DNA of 39,753 nucleotides, taken from positions 1-39,753 of the forward strand of contig CAAGCB010000018.1 of NCBI GenBank assembly GCA_900768185.1. Direction: 5' to 3'. Below, piece by piece: positions 1 through 6,794 of this stretch (positions within the stretch are counted from its first letter, which is position 1; each line of letters opens with the position of its first letter). The notes below the pieces were generated by a model. That model was not told the origin of the DNA and did not search any database. It worked only from the letters and a program-made list of their open reading frames with translations. Source of the DNA: Alphaproteobacteria bacterium. GTDB lineage: Bacteria > Pseudomonadota > Alphaproteobacteria > CAAGCB01 > CAG-977. The translations under genes were made by a program, and so were the position numbers.

Positions 1-46
1 GTACTTTATGTACGCTTGCGCTTCTGCGCGTCGGGTCTTCCTTCAT
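1..46 (-). CDS. possible start of an unidentified gene running off the window edge
   Basis: An ATG on the minus strand at 46 opens a frame of 15 codons (MKEDPTRRSASVHKV) that reaches the window edge without a stop. An AAAAGG lies just upstream, but with a spacing of only about 3 bases. The frame lies downstream of rpsD, beyond the rpsD terminator. The fragment is too short to assign a family, and it may not be a gene. Confidence 0.22.
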   Translation of the reverse strand, partial: MKEDPTRRSASVHKV

Positions 47-120
47 TTGCCTTTTAAATTCAATTTTGTCAGCGGAAAGGCAACTTGTACGGTCGCTTCC
101 GATGCTCGAATGCGCTGAAA

Positions 121-155
121 AAAAACGCAAAAAAACCCCTTGCCGAAGCAAGGGG
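121..155 (-). terminator. rho-independent terminator of rpsD
   Basis: A perfect 8-bp stem is formed by 136-143 and 148-155, read on the minus strand as CCCCTTGC-TTCG-GCAAGGGG. A T-rich run follows on the same strand (complement of the A runs at 121-135). It lies 25 bases past the rpsD stop codon. The UUCG loop and U tract are the textbook form. Confidence 0.85.
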
Positions 156-179
156 CTTTTGACGAATACCGCCGTAAAA

Positions 180-794
180 TTAACGGGAGTAAAATTCGAC
201 GACCAGATTCGGTTCCATCTGAACGGGATAGGGAACGTCTGCCAATTTCGGCATGTGCAGGAACGTGCCTTTGCCTTCTTTGTGGTCAACGCTCATGTAT
301 TCGGGAACGTCGCGTTCGGTCGACGCTTCGGCTTCCAGAACGATCGCCAGCTGACGGGATTTTTCACGAATGGAAATTTCGTCGCCTTCTTTAACCTGAT
401 AGGACGGAATGTTCACGCGTTTGCCGTTGACCATGATGTGTCCGTGGTTCACGAACTGACGGGCGGCGAAAACGCTGGGAACGAATTTCATGCGATAGAC
501 AATGGCGTCCAAACGGCATTCCAGCAGACCGATCAGCAATTCGGACGTGTCGCCCGTGCGGCGGATCGCTTCGGCGTAGTATTTACGCAACTGCTTTTCG
601 GAAACGTTGCCGTAGTAGCCCTTCAGTTTCTGTTTCGCCAGCAACTGCGTGCCGTAATCGGTCGGTTTGCCTTTGTGCTGACCGTGCTGTCCGGGTCCGT
701 AGGGACGTTTTTCGACGGGGGATTTGGAACGACCCCACAGGTTGACGCCCAAACGGCGGTTGATTTTGAATTTAGCGGCTAAACGCTTTGACAT
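180..794 (-). CDS. rpsD: 30S ribosomal protein S4
   Basis: This is S4, a primary 16S rRNA-binding protein that nucleates assembly of the 30S body. The 204 residues match the usual length. The N-terminal block rich in Arg and Lys (AKFKINRRLGVNLWGRSKSP) is of the alphaproteobacterial type without zinc cysteines. The S4 RNA-binding domain lies at about residues 93-155 (CRLDAIVYRMKF, then HIMVNGKRVNIPSYQV). The gene is monocistronic here, with a terminator just downstream. A GGAG lies about 12 bases before the ATG, which is a rather long spacing. In several bacteria S4 represses its own operon, but no S4-binding leader could be recognised in the 130-base upstream gap. Confidence 0.97.
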   Translation of the reverse strand: MSKRLAAKFKINRRLGVNLWGRSKSPVEKRPYGPGQHGQHKGKPTDYGTQLLAKQKLKGYYGNVSEKQLRKYYAEAIRRTGDTSELLIGLLECRLDAIVYRMKFVPSVFAARQFVNHGHIMVNGKRVNIPSYQVKEGDEISIREKSRQLAIVLEAEASTERDVPEYMSVDHKEGKGTFLHMPKLADVPYPVQMEPNLVVEFYSR

Positions 795-905
795 TGTTTT
801 ATGTACTCCACATAATTTTTGTTGTTGTCCCGATAGTTCGCACCCGCTGTTTCAGGGGCGACGGGGCGGCGAACCGTCCGCTTTCTCGGAAATAGGGTTG
901 CAGTC

Positions 906-930
906 TGTCAAAAAAAAGACGGTTTGTCAA
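906..930 (-). promoter_or_regulatory. tandem TTGACA boxes upstream of rpsD
   Basis: Two perfect TTGACA hexamers lie on the minus strand at 930-925 and 911-906, 19 bases apart, each followed by a purine and AC. The first overlaps the mlaC stop codon. No good -10 lies 16-18 bases after either box; the best AT-rich stretch, TATTTC at 894-889, is at the wrong spacing for both. They may be -35 elements of the rpsD promoter or a repeated operator. Confidence 0.3.
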
Positions 931-1559
931 TCCTTCGCGTCCGATTTTTTCGACGGATTTTTCAGGCTTTCGTTTTTCGCGCGCAACTGCGCCGCCAAAT
1001 CGGCGACGTTCCCGCCGTTTTGCTGCAAAACCGCCGTGTATTCGTTGCGGTAGCTCATCAGCATGCTGACGCCTTCGACGACAAGGTCGGCAAGTTTGAT
1101 TTCGCCTTTTTTGTTCGTGACGCGCCAGATGATCTCGATCGCGTTTTCCCCGTTCGGAATCTCGATTTCGGACGTGACGTAAAAATCGTTTCCTTTTTCG
1201 CTTTTGCGCGCCCCCGAAAACTTGATTGTTTCGCCGGCGTAGTTGCTGAAACGTTCCGTCCAGGTGAAGATGATATTGTCGACCAACGCGTCCGTGTAGG
1301 CTTTGACGTCGTCGGGGGACGCCGTTTTTGCAAATCTGCCCAGCGTGAAGCGCGCGCTGGATCCGATATTGATCGCGTCGGTGAAGATTTTACGGAAAGC
1401 GTCCCGTTTTTGCGCCCGCGCCGCTTTCGATTTCACAACGTCGCGCATGATGTCGTTCGCCAGCGTTTCGGCGAAACTTTGCGCCGACTGCGCGTCAAGC
1501 GCGCGGGCGGGGGCGGCGGCAAAGCATAAAAAGAGCGTGAAAAACAAGATTTTTTTCAT
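927..1559 (-). CDS. mlaC: MlaC/Ttg2D-type periplasmic phospholipid-binding protein
   Basis: MlaC is the periplasmic shuttle of the Mla system, carrying phospholipid between the MlaA complex in the outer membrane and the MlaFEDB transporter in the inner membrane. The 210-residue protein begins with a clear signal peptide (Lys-Lys, a hydrophobic run, then cleavage after AAAPARA). It then shows the family pattern: a helical N-terminal part ending in FTLGRFAKTASPDDVKAYTDAL, a strand-rich middle with WRVTNKKGEIKLADLVVEGVSM, and the late SYRNEYTAVLQQNGG segment. It sits 11 bases downstream of mlaA on the same strand, so the two are probably cotranscribed. The ABC-transporter genes of the system are not in this window. 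Confidence 0.9.
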   Translation of the reverse strand: MKKILFFTLFLCFAAAPARALDAQSAQSFAETLANDIMRDVVKSKAARAQKRDAFRKIFTDAINIGSSARFTLGRFAKTASPDDVKAYTDALVDNIIFTWTERFSNYAGETIKFSGARKSEKGNDFYVTSEIEIPNGENAIEIIWRVTNKKGEIKLADLVVEGVSMLMSYRNEYTAVLQQNGGNVADLAAQLRAKNESLKNPSKKSDAKD

Positions 1560-1570
1560 GTTGAAATTCC

Positions 1571-2359
1571 TTATTCGTCGTCATTGTCCAAATCGAAATC
1601 GTATGACGCGGGGGGGGCGGTTTCGGCTTTGACGCCTTTGGCGTCGTCGATGGCTTTTTTACGGTATTGCTTGTGCATGGAACGCATGAAAGCGTAAAAG
1701 TCCAATGCGGATTTTTTGCCTTCGTCCATTAAACCGACGGCGTTTTCATAAGCGGCGACCGCTTCCGTAACGTCGGCGGCGTAGAACATGTTGGTGATGT
1801 CGTTGTTTTCGTTTTGTCTGGAAACATAGGTGAACGGGTCGAAAAAAATGTCAGCCGCCAATCCCGTCGCGTCGCGCGCGTTCGACGGTCCCAGCAACGG
1901 CAGAACCAGATACGGACCCGACGGGACGCCCCAGACGCCCAGCGTTGTCCCGAATCCCTGAGTGTTTTTCGGCAACCCCATTTTCTCCGCAACGTCGTAC
2001 ACGCCCAGAAAACCGATGGTCGAATTGATGACAAAGCGCGACATGTCGATGCCGGCGTTTTTGAAATTCAGTTGCAACAGATCGTTCACGACGGTCAGCG
2101 GCGTTTTCAGGTTGCCCAAAAAAGTACGTACTTTCAATCTGAAGCCGTCGGTCGTGATCGCGCGATATCCGTTCACGACGGGACGCATGGCGTATTTGTC
2201 AGCCTGCATGTTGAACGCGAAAATCTTGCGGTTCATCGGTTCCAGCGGGTCGTTTGTTTCCCGGTATGTTTTCAGCGCGTCGGGATCGGTTGGCGCAGTG
2301 GCGCATCCGGCGGTCAGAAAAATCAACATGAAACTAATGACGGTAACGACTTTTTTCAT
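1571..2359 (-). CDS. mlaA: MlaA (VacJ) family outer-membrane lipoprotein
   Basis: MlaA removes mislocalised phospholipid from the outer leaflet of the outer membrane and passes it to MlaC. The 262-residue protein has a lipoprotein signal with the acylated Cys at 19 (LTAGC), followed by Ala, consistent with outer-membrane sorting. Family hallmarks are NDPLEPMNRKIFAFN near residue 36, the RFVINSTIGFLGVYDVAEKMGL block, GFGTTLGVWGVPSGPYLVLPLLGPS and the following FDPFTYV. The C-terminal tail after about residue 235 is charged and ends in an acidic DFDLDNDDE. It is the first gene of the mlaA-mlaC pair and is divergent from the gene at 2473. Confidence 0.95.
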   Translation of the reverse strand: MKKVVTVISFMLIFLTAGCATAPTDPDALKTYRETNDPLEPMNRKIFAFNMQADKYAMRPVVNGYRAITTDGFRLKVRTFLGNLKTPLTVVNDLLQLNFKNAGIDMSRFVINSTIGFLGVYDVAEKMGLPKNTQGFGTTLGVWGVPSGPYLVLPLLGPSNARDATGLAADIFFDPFTYVSRQNENNDITNMFYAADVTEAVAAYENAVGLMDEGKKSALDFYAFMRSMHKQYRKKAIDDAKGVKAETAPPASYDFDLDNDDE

Positions 2360-2472
2360 AGTCGCAGATTACCCCCGTCCGCCGAATCGTACAAGTTTTT
2401 TTAGCTTTTTACCTTTTATAAAAAGTCTTCGCATAATCTGAATCGGAACGGATAAAAGGGAAAAAGCGAAAA

Positions 2473-3357
2473 ATGAACGCGATTGACGAGGCGAAAACGC
2501 AAGGCGATTTGGTGGAAACGCTGTTCGGTTTGATGCCCGATCCCGCTTTGAACGGTCGGAACGCCGAACCGACGGACGAGGAGGCGGATCATTATCTGTA
2601 TAACGCCGCGGTGAATGACGGCGAACAAAAAAGGCTGCCGCTGATCAACATGCCGCTCGGACGTTCCAAAGTGACGGAGGTTGACCGCGTCGCCGATCTG
2701 ATTCCGTATCTGGACGAACTGGCGCTGTTCGAAAAACGCTGGGGGTTTGAAAAAGAGGTTGCCGAAACGCGTGAAAGCTGGTGCTTGCGCATGCGCGGAC
2801 AAGCCGTCCCCGTTTTAAACAGGCTGGTTGAATGGTGCGACGGTTACGACGTACTGCGTCCGCGCGCCGTACACGCTTATTTTCACGCCGCGGCGCGGGA
2901 CGGCATGCTGTTGCTGTACGGCAGGGATAAAACCGATCCCTTTTTGACGATCAATTTCAAACGCGGCGCGAACGGCGTTTGCGCGACGGATAAAATCGCG
3001 CGCGCGGATTCCGGAGAATTTGACACCGTCGCGGCAATCGGCGTCAACATGGGGCGCAACGCCGCCGAATTGGCGAAAAGTTGGCTGGAAGCGGGAAAAG
3101 AAACGGATTTCCGGTATTTGCACGGCTTCGCTTTGGAAATGCTGAACGCGATGACGGATTACACCGCCGCCCGAATCGGGGCGGAAGAATGCTGTCTGGG
3201 CGATGTGCGCGGATTGGGAACGGCAAAACAGGGCGATCCGCGCGTGCAGTCGCCCTTGATTAAAGCTTTGGACGCGTCAATGATCGACATCGCCTTTAGC
3301 CGGAATTATTTGATGATGCCCGAATATTCGTCGCTGGCGCTGGTTTTTCCGCGCTGA
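2473..3357 (+). CDS. stand-alone MetH reactivation-domain-like protein
   Basis: The 294-residue protein resembles the C-terminal AdoMet-binding reactivation domain of cobalamin-dependent methionine synthase, without the catalytic or cobalamin domains. Visible correspondences run in order from about residue 56: a PLINMPLGRSKV start like the domain's PPxxxRLGVxEV; a WGF helix near 90; the LRPRAVHAYFHAAARDG segment (MetH has NPRGVxGLFPANxxGDD); an LxDFVAP-like ADS region followed by AAIGVNMG; the LHGFALEMLNAMTDY helix; and a final ALDASMIDIAFSRNYLMMPEYSSLALVF (MetH has a Lxx...MxPxxSVSGxYF block). The AdoMet-contact motif RxxxGYP is degenerate here (RGLGTAKQGDP, from residue 226). The likely role is reactivation of oxidised cobalamin on a separate MetH. 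An ATG with AAAAGGGA upstream fixes the start. Its stop is 2 bases from the convergent LOG gene. Confidence 0.65.
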   Translation: MNAIDEAKTQGDLVETLFGLMPDPALNGRNAEPTDEEADHYLYNAAVNDGEQKRLPLINMPLGRSKVTEVDRVADLIPYLDELALFEKRWGFEKEVAETRESWCLRMRGQAVPVLNRLVEWCDGYDVLRPRAVHAYFHAAARDGMLLLYGRDKTDPFLTINFKRGANGVCATDKIARADSGEFDTVAAIGVNMGRNAAELAKSWLEAGKETDFRYLHGFALEMLNAMTDYTAARIGAEECCLGDVRGLGTAKQGDPRVQSPLIKALDASMIDIAFSRNYLMMPEYSSLALVFPR

Positions 3358-3359
3358 TA

Positions 3360-3917
3360 TCAGTCGGCGATTTCGGAATCGATCGTCGGCAGAATATCGT
3401 CAACGTTGTCGACATAGGTCAGCAGTTTCGCGTGTTCGGGACGGACGTAACCTTCGCCGATCAGGGTGTCGACGACGTTTTTCAGCGGATTCCAAAAACC
3501 GTTCGCGTTGTACATGATAATCGGCTTTTTATGTTCGCCGATTTGTTTCAGCGTCATGACTTCGAAAATTTCGTCCAGCGTGCCGATGCCGCCCGGCAGG
3601 ACGCAAAAGGCGTCGGACGCTTCCAGCATGGCGTCTTTGCGGATATGCAGGGACGGCAGGATTTTCAGTTCGCTGAGCTTGAAAATTTGTTCTTCGCGAT
3701 CCTGCAGCAGCGTGTTGATGATGCCGACGACCGTTCCGCCCGCTTCCAGCGCGCCTTTGGCGACCGCGCCCATCATGCCGACGTGACCCGCGCCGTAAAT
3801 CAGGCGGATTCCGTTCTTTGCCAGCAGACCGCCCAGTTTGGCGGCGTCTTTGACGTACTGCGGATTGACGCCCGACGCCGAACCGCAAAACACGCCCAAC
3901 GATTTGAATTTATACAT
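3360..3917 (-). CDS. LOG-family nucleotide 5'-monophosphate phosphoribohydrolase
   Basis: This is a member of the LOG (Lonely Guy, TIGR00730) family, which cleaves N6-substituted adenosine monophosphates or related nucleotides into base and ribose 5-phosphate. The 185-residue protein shows a Rossmann-like start (KSLGVFCGSASG), YGAGHVGMMG at 41-50, the RKDAM segment at about 93-97, and the family signature PGGIGTLDE at 108-116. The start is placed at 3917, where GGGA lies 7 bases upstream and the family's usual N terminus begins; a frame extending 13 codons further is open but unlikely. A palindromic pair of -10 boxes lies just upstream. The substrate in bacteria is usually not known. Confidence 0.88.
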   Translation of the reverse strand: MYKFKSLGVFCGSASGVNPQYVKDAAKLGGLLAKNGIRLIYGAGHVGMMGAVAKGALEAGGTVVGIINTLLQDREEQIFKLSELKILPSLHIRKDAMLEASDAFCVLPGGIGTLDEIFEVMTLKQIGEHKKPIIMYNANGFWNPLKNVVDTLIGEGYVRPEHAKLLTYVDNVDDILPTIDSEIAD

Positions 3918-3947
3918 TTTGCATTCCCGTTTAAGAAAAAGTAACGA

Positions 3948-3962
3948 TATAATCATATTATA
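3948..3962. promoter_or_regulatory. overlapping divergent -10 elements (TATAAT-CAT-ATTATA)
   Basis: A perfect consensus TATAAT reads on the plus strand at 3948-3953 and another on the minus strand at 3962-3957, with three bases between them. Start sites would lie about 40 bases before the plus-strand gene at 4000 and about 33 bases before the LOG gene at 3917. The -35 regions are weak on both sides. Confidence 0.45.
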
Positions 3963-3999
3963 CGGGTTGATATGTTAATCCTTTCTTACGGTTCGGGCG

Positions 4000-5034
4000 A
4001 TGAAGCATCTTTTTGTTTTGATTTTCGGTTTGGCGGTTTCGACGGCTGTTCCCGCGGCGGCGCAGTTGACCGATTTGTTTGAGGACGAGGATTTTCAATC
4101 GTCCGAAATCGAACAGATGCAACAGCGCGAGGCGGAACGCAAAAAAGCTGAAAAAGCGGAAAAAACGGAAAAGCCGGCGCGTCCGCCCGTTTCCGAATCC
4201 GCCCCCCCGGCGCGGACTGTCGCGCCGGAACCGCCTCAAACGTCCCGAAGCCAGCCGCAATCGCCCGTTAAAGCGGAACCTGTTCCCGCCGTCGGCGCGT
4301 CGTCTTCGCAGGAAAAATTGCCGGATCTGGGCAGCAGAAGCCGTCAAACGGTCAAAAAAAACGACGAAGGGCTTTCCCTGTTTGAAATGCGGTCGAAAAA
4401 AACGGGCGGCGGTTCAACCGACGTTTTGAAATTCGACATCGCGGGCGTTATGTTGAAAATGACGCCGGAAGAAGTCGCCGAACACGCGCGCGAAGCCGGT
4501 TTCGAACTCGCTTTTCAGGAAAAGAAAGTGCCGAAACTGAACGAATGGCGCTACGCCCGCGTCTGCTTGAAAAAAAATCTGTTTCAACTGCGCGCCAAGG
4601 ACGAATGCGTTCGCGAACAGGCGCGCGGGCAGGAAACCGAATATGTGTCGCGGCAGGAATATGAAAACAGGGAACTGCGCGAAAAAATGACGGTTGAATT
4701 CGCCGATAATTCCGTCGGGAACGGAGCGTTCCGCATTTTTTACATCAATCGGGGCGACGCGTCGCTGGGGGCGACGGACGAGGCGCACTATCTGAAAACC
4801 ATGCGGCGGCAGGAATTTTTGCGCCGTCTGATTACAAAATACGGCTCGCCCGACGATGAACAGGCGTTGCTGTGGGGTATGGGCGGGCTAAGCGCGACGA
4901 TGCAAGCCGACATGTCCGAATCGCAACTGGACGCCACGCTGATTCTGGAAGACGTGTCTTTGAAAGACAAGGCGGACGAAAACATGGCGCAGGCTGACGC
5001 CAAACGCTCCGCGCCGGACGCGTTCGGGTTCTGA
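4000..5034 (+). CDS. exported protein of unknown function
   Basis: No family was recognised. The 344-residue protein begins with a signal peptide (MKHLFVLIFGLAVSTAVPAAAQ), so it is likely periplasmic. Residues about 45-120 form a low-complexity linker of Lys/Glu repeats followed by Pro/Ala/Ser-rich sequence, as in proteins that span the periplasm or contact partners. A folded domain seems to start at about 145 (DVLKFDIAGVMLKMTPEEVAEHAREAG), a pattern resembling domains in which a protein's own motif measures substrate or repeats. The rest is a mixed alpha/beta region with two cysteines near 189 and 202 and a final acidic helix. A lipoprotein gene lies convergent, 11 bases downstream. No function is proposed. 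Confidence 0.75.
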   Translation: MKHLFVLIFGLAVSTAVPAAAQLTDLFEDEDFQSSEIEQMQQREAERKKAEKAEKTEKPARPPVSESAPPARTVAPEPPQTSRSQPQSPVKAEPVPAVGASSSQEKLPDLGSRSRQTVKKNDEGLSLFEMRSKKTGGGSTDVLKFDIAGVMLKMTPEEVAEHAREAGFELAFQEKKVPKLNEWRYARVCLKKNLFQLRAKDECVREQARGQETEYVSRQEYENRELREKMTVEFADNSVGNGAFRIFYINRGDASLGATDEAHYLKTMRRQEFLRRLITKYGSPDDEQALLWGMGGLSATMQADMSESQLDATLILEDVSLKDKADENMAQADAKRSAPDAFGF

Positions 5035-5045
5035 ATTTTTCGGAA

Positions 5046-5585
5046 TCAGTACCTGCCCAGCATGATTTCGCCTTTGCCCAGCAAATCCGTGACCTGCTTT
5101 TCAAAAGATCCTTGGCGGCGGACGGCTTTGATCGTAACGGAATAGCGGTGGTCGCGTTCAATGCACGGCGGCATGTAGGGATAAGGTTTGGCGGAATTGA
5201 CGCGGCTGGCTTTTTCTTCGAACGCGAAGCTCGGCAGGGAAAAGGTTTCTCCGGGAACGGGCAGCAAAGTGGCTGTGGAATTGCCGTTGTGGTAGAATCC
5301 GATTGATCCGTTGCCGCCGTTTTTATTCAAGAAAGGATCGTCCAAATCGTTGATTTCCATAATCAGCAGATTCGCGCCCGCCGGAATGTGCGACACATAC
5401 AGCGCGGGGGTCGCGCCGTGTCCGCCCTGCGCGCGGCAGATTTGTTTCGCGGGAATCAATCTGCCGTTCCATTCGGTCGGCGGCACGAAACGAACCGACA
5501 GCGTGGAAACGAAATGTCCGCCTTCGTAGTAAAAGCACCCGCACAGGGGCGACAGGATCAACAGCATCAAAAACAGTTTTTTCAT
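5046..5585 (-). CDS. small lipoprotein of unknown function
   Basis: No family was recognised. The start is placed at 5585, where GGAAAAG lies upstream and a lipoprotein signal follows directly; a further nine upstream codons are open but would spoil the signal. The 179-residue product has Lys-Lys, a leucine-rich run and the lipobox L-C-G-C with Cys17 as the probable lipidated residue. The mature part looks strand-rich and contains PPTEWNGRLIPAKQICRAQGG, an ILIMEINDLDDPFLNKNGGNG-like segment with acidic and glycine turns that could bind calcium, and VTIKAVRRQGSF near the end. It is divergent from comF. Its context gives no clue to its job. Confidence 0.7.
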   Translation of the reverse strand: MKKLFLMLLILSPLCGCFYYEGGHFVSTLSVRFVPPTEWNGRLIPAKQICRAQGGHGATPALYVSHIPAGANLLIMEINDLDDPFLNKNGGNGSIGFYHNGNSTATLLPVPGETFSLPSFAFEEKASRVNSAKPYPYMPPCIERDHRYSVTIKAVRRQGSFEKQVTDLLGKGEIMLGRY

Positions 5586-5660
5586 CGAATCTTTTCCGCT
5601 ATTCTGAAACATAAAGACTTTCGTTTTTATACCACACTTTCGCGGATTGGACAGTTTTTT

Positions 5661-6281
5661 ATGAATATCGACGCCGTTTTAAACGCTTTTTTCCCGCCCG
5701 CATGTCCGATTTGCAATCAAAGAACGGCGTCGGCGGGCGCGCTTTGTCCCGACTGTTACGCCAAATTGCGGCTTTCGCCCGTTTGCCCCGCGGGACGCGC
5801 GGCGGCGGTCGTGTATGACGATGTCAGCAAACGGCTGGTGTTGTCGCTGAAATACGGCGACGCGACCGATCTCGCCGGTTTGATGGCGCGCATGATGTTC
5901 AACGCGGGCGGGGGCGTTTTGAACGGCGCCGACGTCCTGACGGGCGTTCCCGTTCACCGCCGCCGTCTGCTGTCGCGCAAATACAACCAAGCCGACTTGT
6001 TGGCGTTCGCGCTGACGAAGCTGTGCGGCGTTCCGACCGATCCGATGCTGTTGTTGCGCGTGAAATCGACGCCGAAGCAGGGATCGCGCAAAGAACGGTT
6101 CGAAAACGTCAAAAACGCTTTTGTCTTTAATCCGGAAAAAAACGTCGGGGGAAAAACCGTCGTCATCGTCGACGACGTCGTCACGACGGGCGCGACAGCC
6201 GAATCTTGCGCCCGTGTTTTATTAAAAGCGGGGGCGAAAGAGGTTCGGCTGCTGACGTTCGCCAAAGCCGTTCGGGATTAA
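5661..6281 (+). CDS. comF: ComF-family phosphoribosyltransferase-like protein
   Basis: ComF-type proteins combine an N-terminal zinc-ribbon-like motif with a type I phosphoribosyltransferase fold. They are needed for DNA uptake in competent bacteria, though the reaction is unknown. The 206-residue protein has paired cysteines CPIC and CPDC in the first 35 residues. It then has GVPVHRRRLLSRKYNQADLLA and KSTPKQGSRKERFENVKNAF, which are characteristic of the family, and the PRPP-binding loop VVIVDDVVTTGATAESC near residue 173. The ATG at 5661 gives the normal family length and precedes the first CxxC directly. It ends convergently with the cupin gene, the two stops overlapping on a TTAA. Confidence 0.93.
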   Translation: MNIDAVLNAFFPPACPICNQRTASAGALCPDCYAKLRLSPVCPAGRAAAVVYDDVSKRLVLSLKYGDATDLAGLMARMMFNAGGGVLNGADVLTGVPVHRRRLLSRKYNQADLLAFALTKLCGVPTDPMLLLRVKSTPKQGSRKERFENVKNAFVFNPEKNVGGKTVVIVDDVVTTGATAESCARVLLKAGAKEVRLLTFAKAVRD

Positions 6282-6640
6282 ACGCGTCCGTAGACGTCTT
6301 CATAGCGGACGATGTCGTTTTCGTCCAAATCGTCGCCCGTCTGGACTTCGATGAACGTCATCGGGACATCGCCGGAGTTCCGGATTCTGTGCTTTGTTTT
6401 CGCGGGAATGAAAACGGGCGTGTTCGCCCGCGCCGTAAAAATTTCGTCCCCGACCGTGACCTGCGCCGTTCCGTCGACGATGATCCAGTGTTCGTCGCGG
6501 TGGTCGTGACTTTGCAGGGACAGCGTTCCGTTCGGAACGACGACGATTTTTTTGACCGTGTGGCGGTCGCCCGTATCCAGCACTTCCCATGTTCCCCAGG
6601 GACGCGCGTCGTGCGCGCCGCGTTCGTATTTGACAGCCAT
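6278..6640 (-). CDS. small cupin protein, mannose-6-phosphate isomerase type II-like
   Basis: The 120-residue protein is a single cupin of the kind found at the C terminus of bifunctional mannose-1-phosphate guanylyltransferase/mannose-6-phosphate isomerase. Evidence is RPWGTWEVLDTGDRHTVKKI at the start, the metal-binding QSHDHRDEHWIIVDGTAQVTVG block (two His and a Glu, then a third His), and the AKTKHRIRNSGDVPMTFIEVQTG block that closes the barrel. The start at 6640 is preceded by GGAAAGGAT at a normal distance; an open upstream extension lacks any family residues. It may act as a stand-alone phosphomannose isomerase or sugar-binding cupin. Its neighbours do not show which. Confidence 0.8.
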   Translation of the reverse strand: MAVKYERGAHDARPWGTWEVLDTGDRHTVKKIVVVPNGTLSLQSHDHRDEHWIIVDGTAQVTVGDEIFTARANTPVFIPAKTKHRIRNSGDVPMTFIEVQTGDDLDENDIVRYEDVYGRV

Positions 6641-6723
6641 GATGCCGTATCCTTTCCAGCGGTTGATTTTCGATTCTTGTATCCCATTTTTTGCGTGAAA
6701 TACACCTTTTTTTAAAGGCGGGC

Positions 6724-6752
6724 TTGCTTTGTCCCTTTTATTAAGGTAATAA
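6724..6752 (+). promoter_or_regulatory. possible lysC promoter
   Basis: TTGCTT at 6724-6729 and TAATAA at 6747-6752 are separated by 17 bases and lie about 40 bases before the lysC start. The -35 match is weak. No lysine-riboswitch-like structure was seen: the leader from this promoter would be only about 35 bases. Confidence 0.33.
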
Positions 6753-6794
6753 TCCCGTGTTAAAAGGTTCAACGGACTTTCGGATTAAAGCTTT

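Noticed and set aside
6641..6794. Lysine riboswitch before lysC
   Set aside because: The leader from the likely promoter is only about 35 bases, and no multi-helix fold could be traced in the interval.
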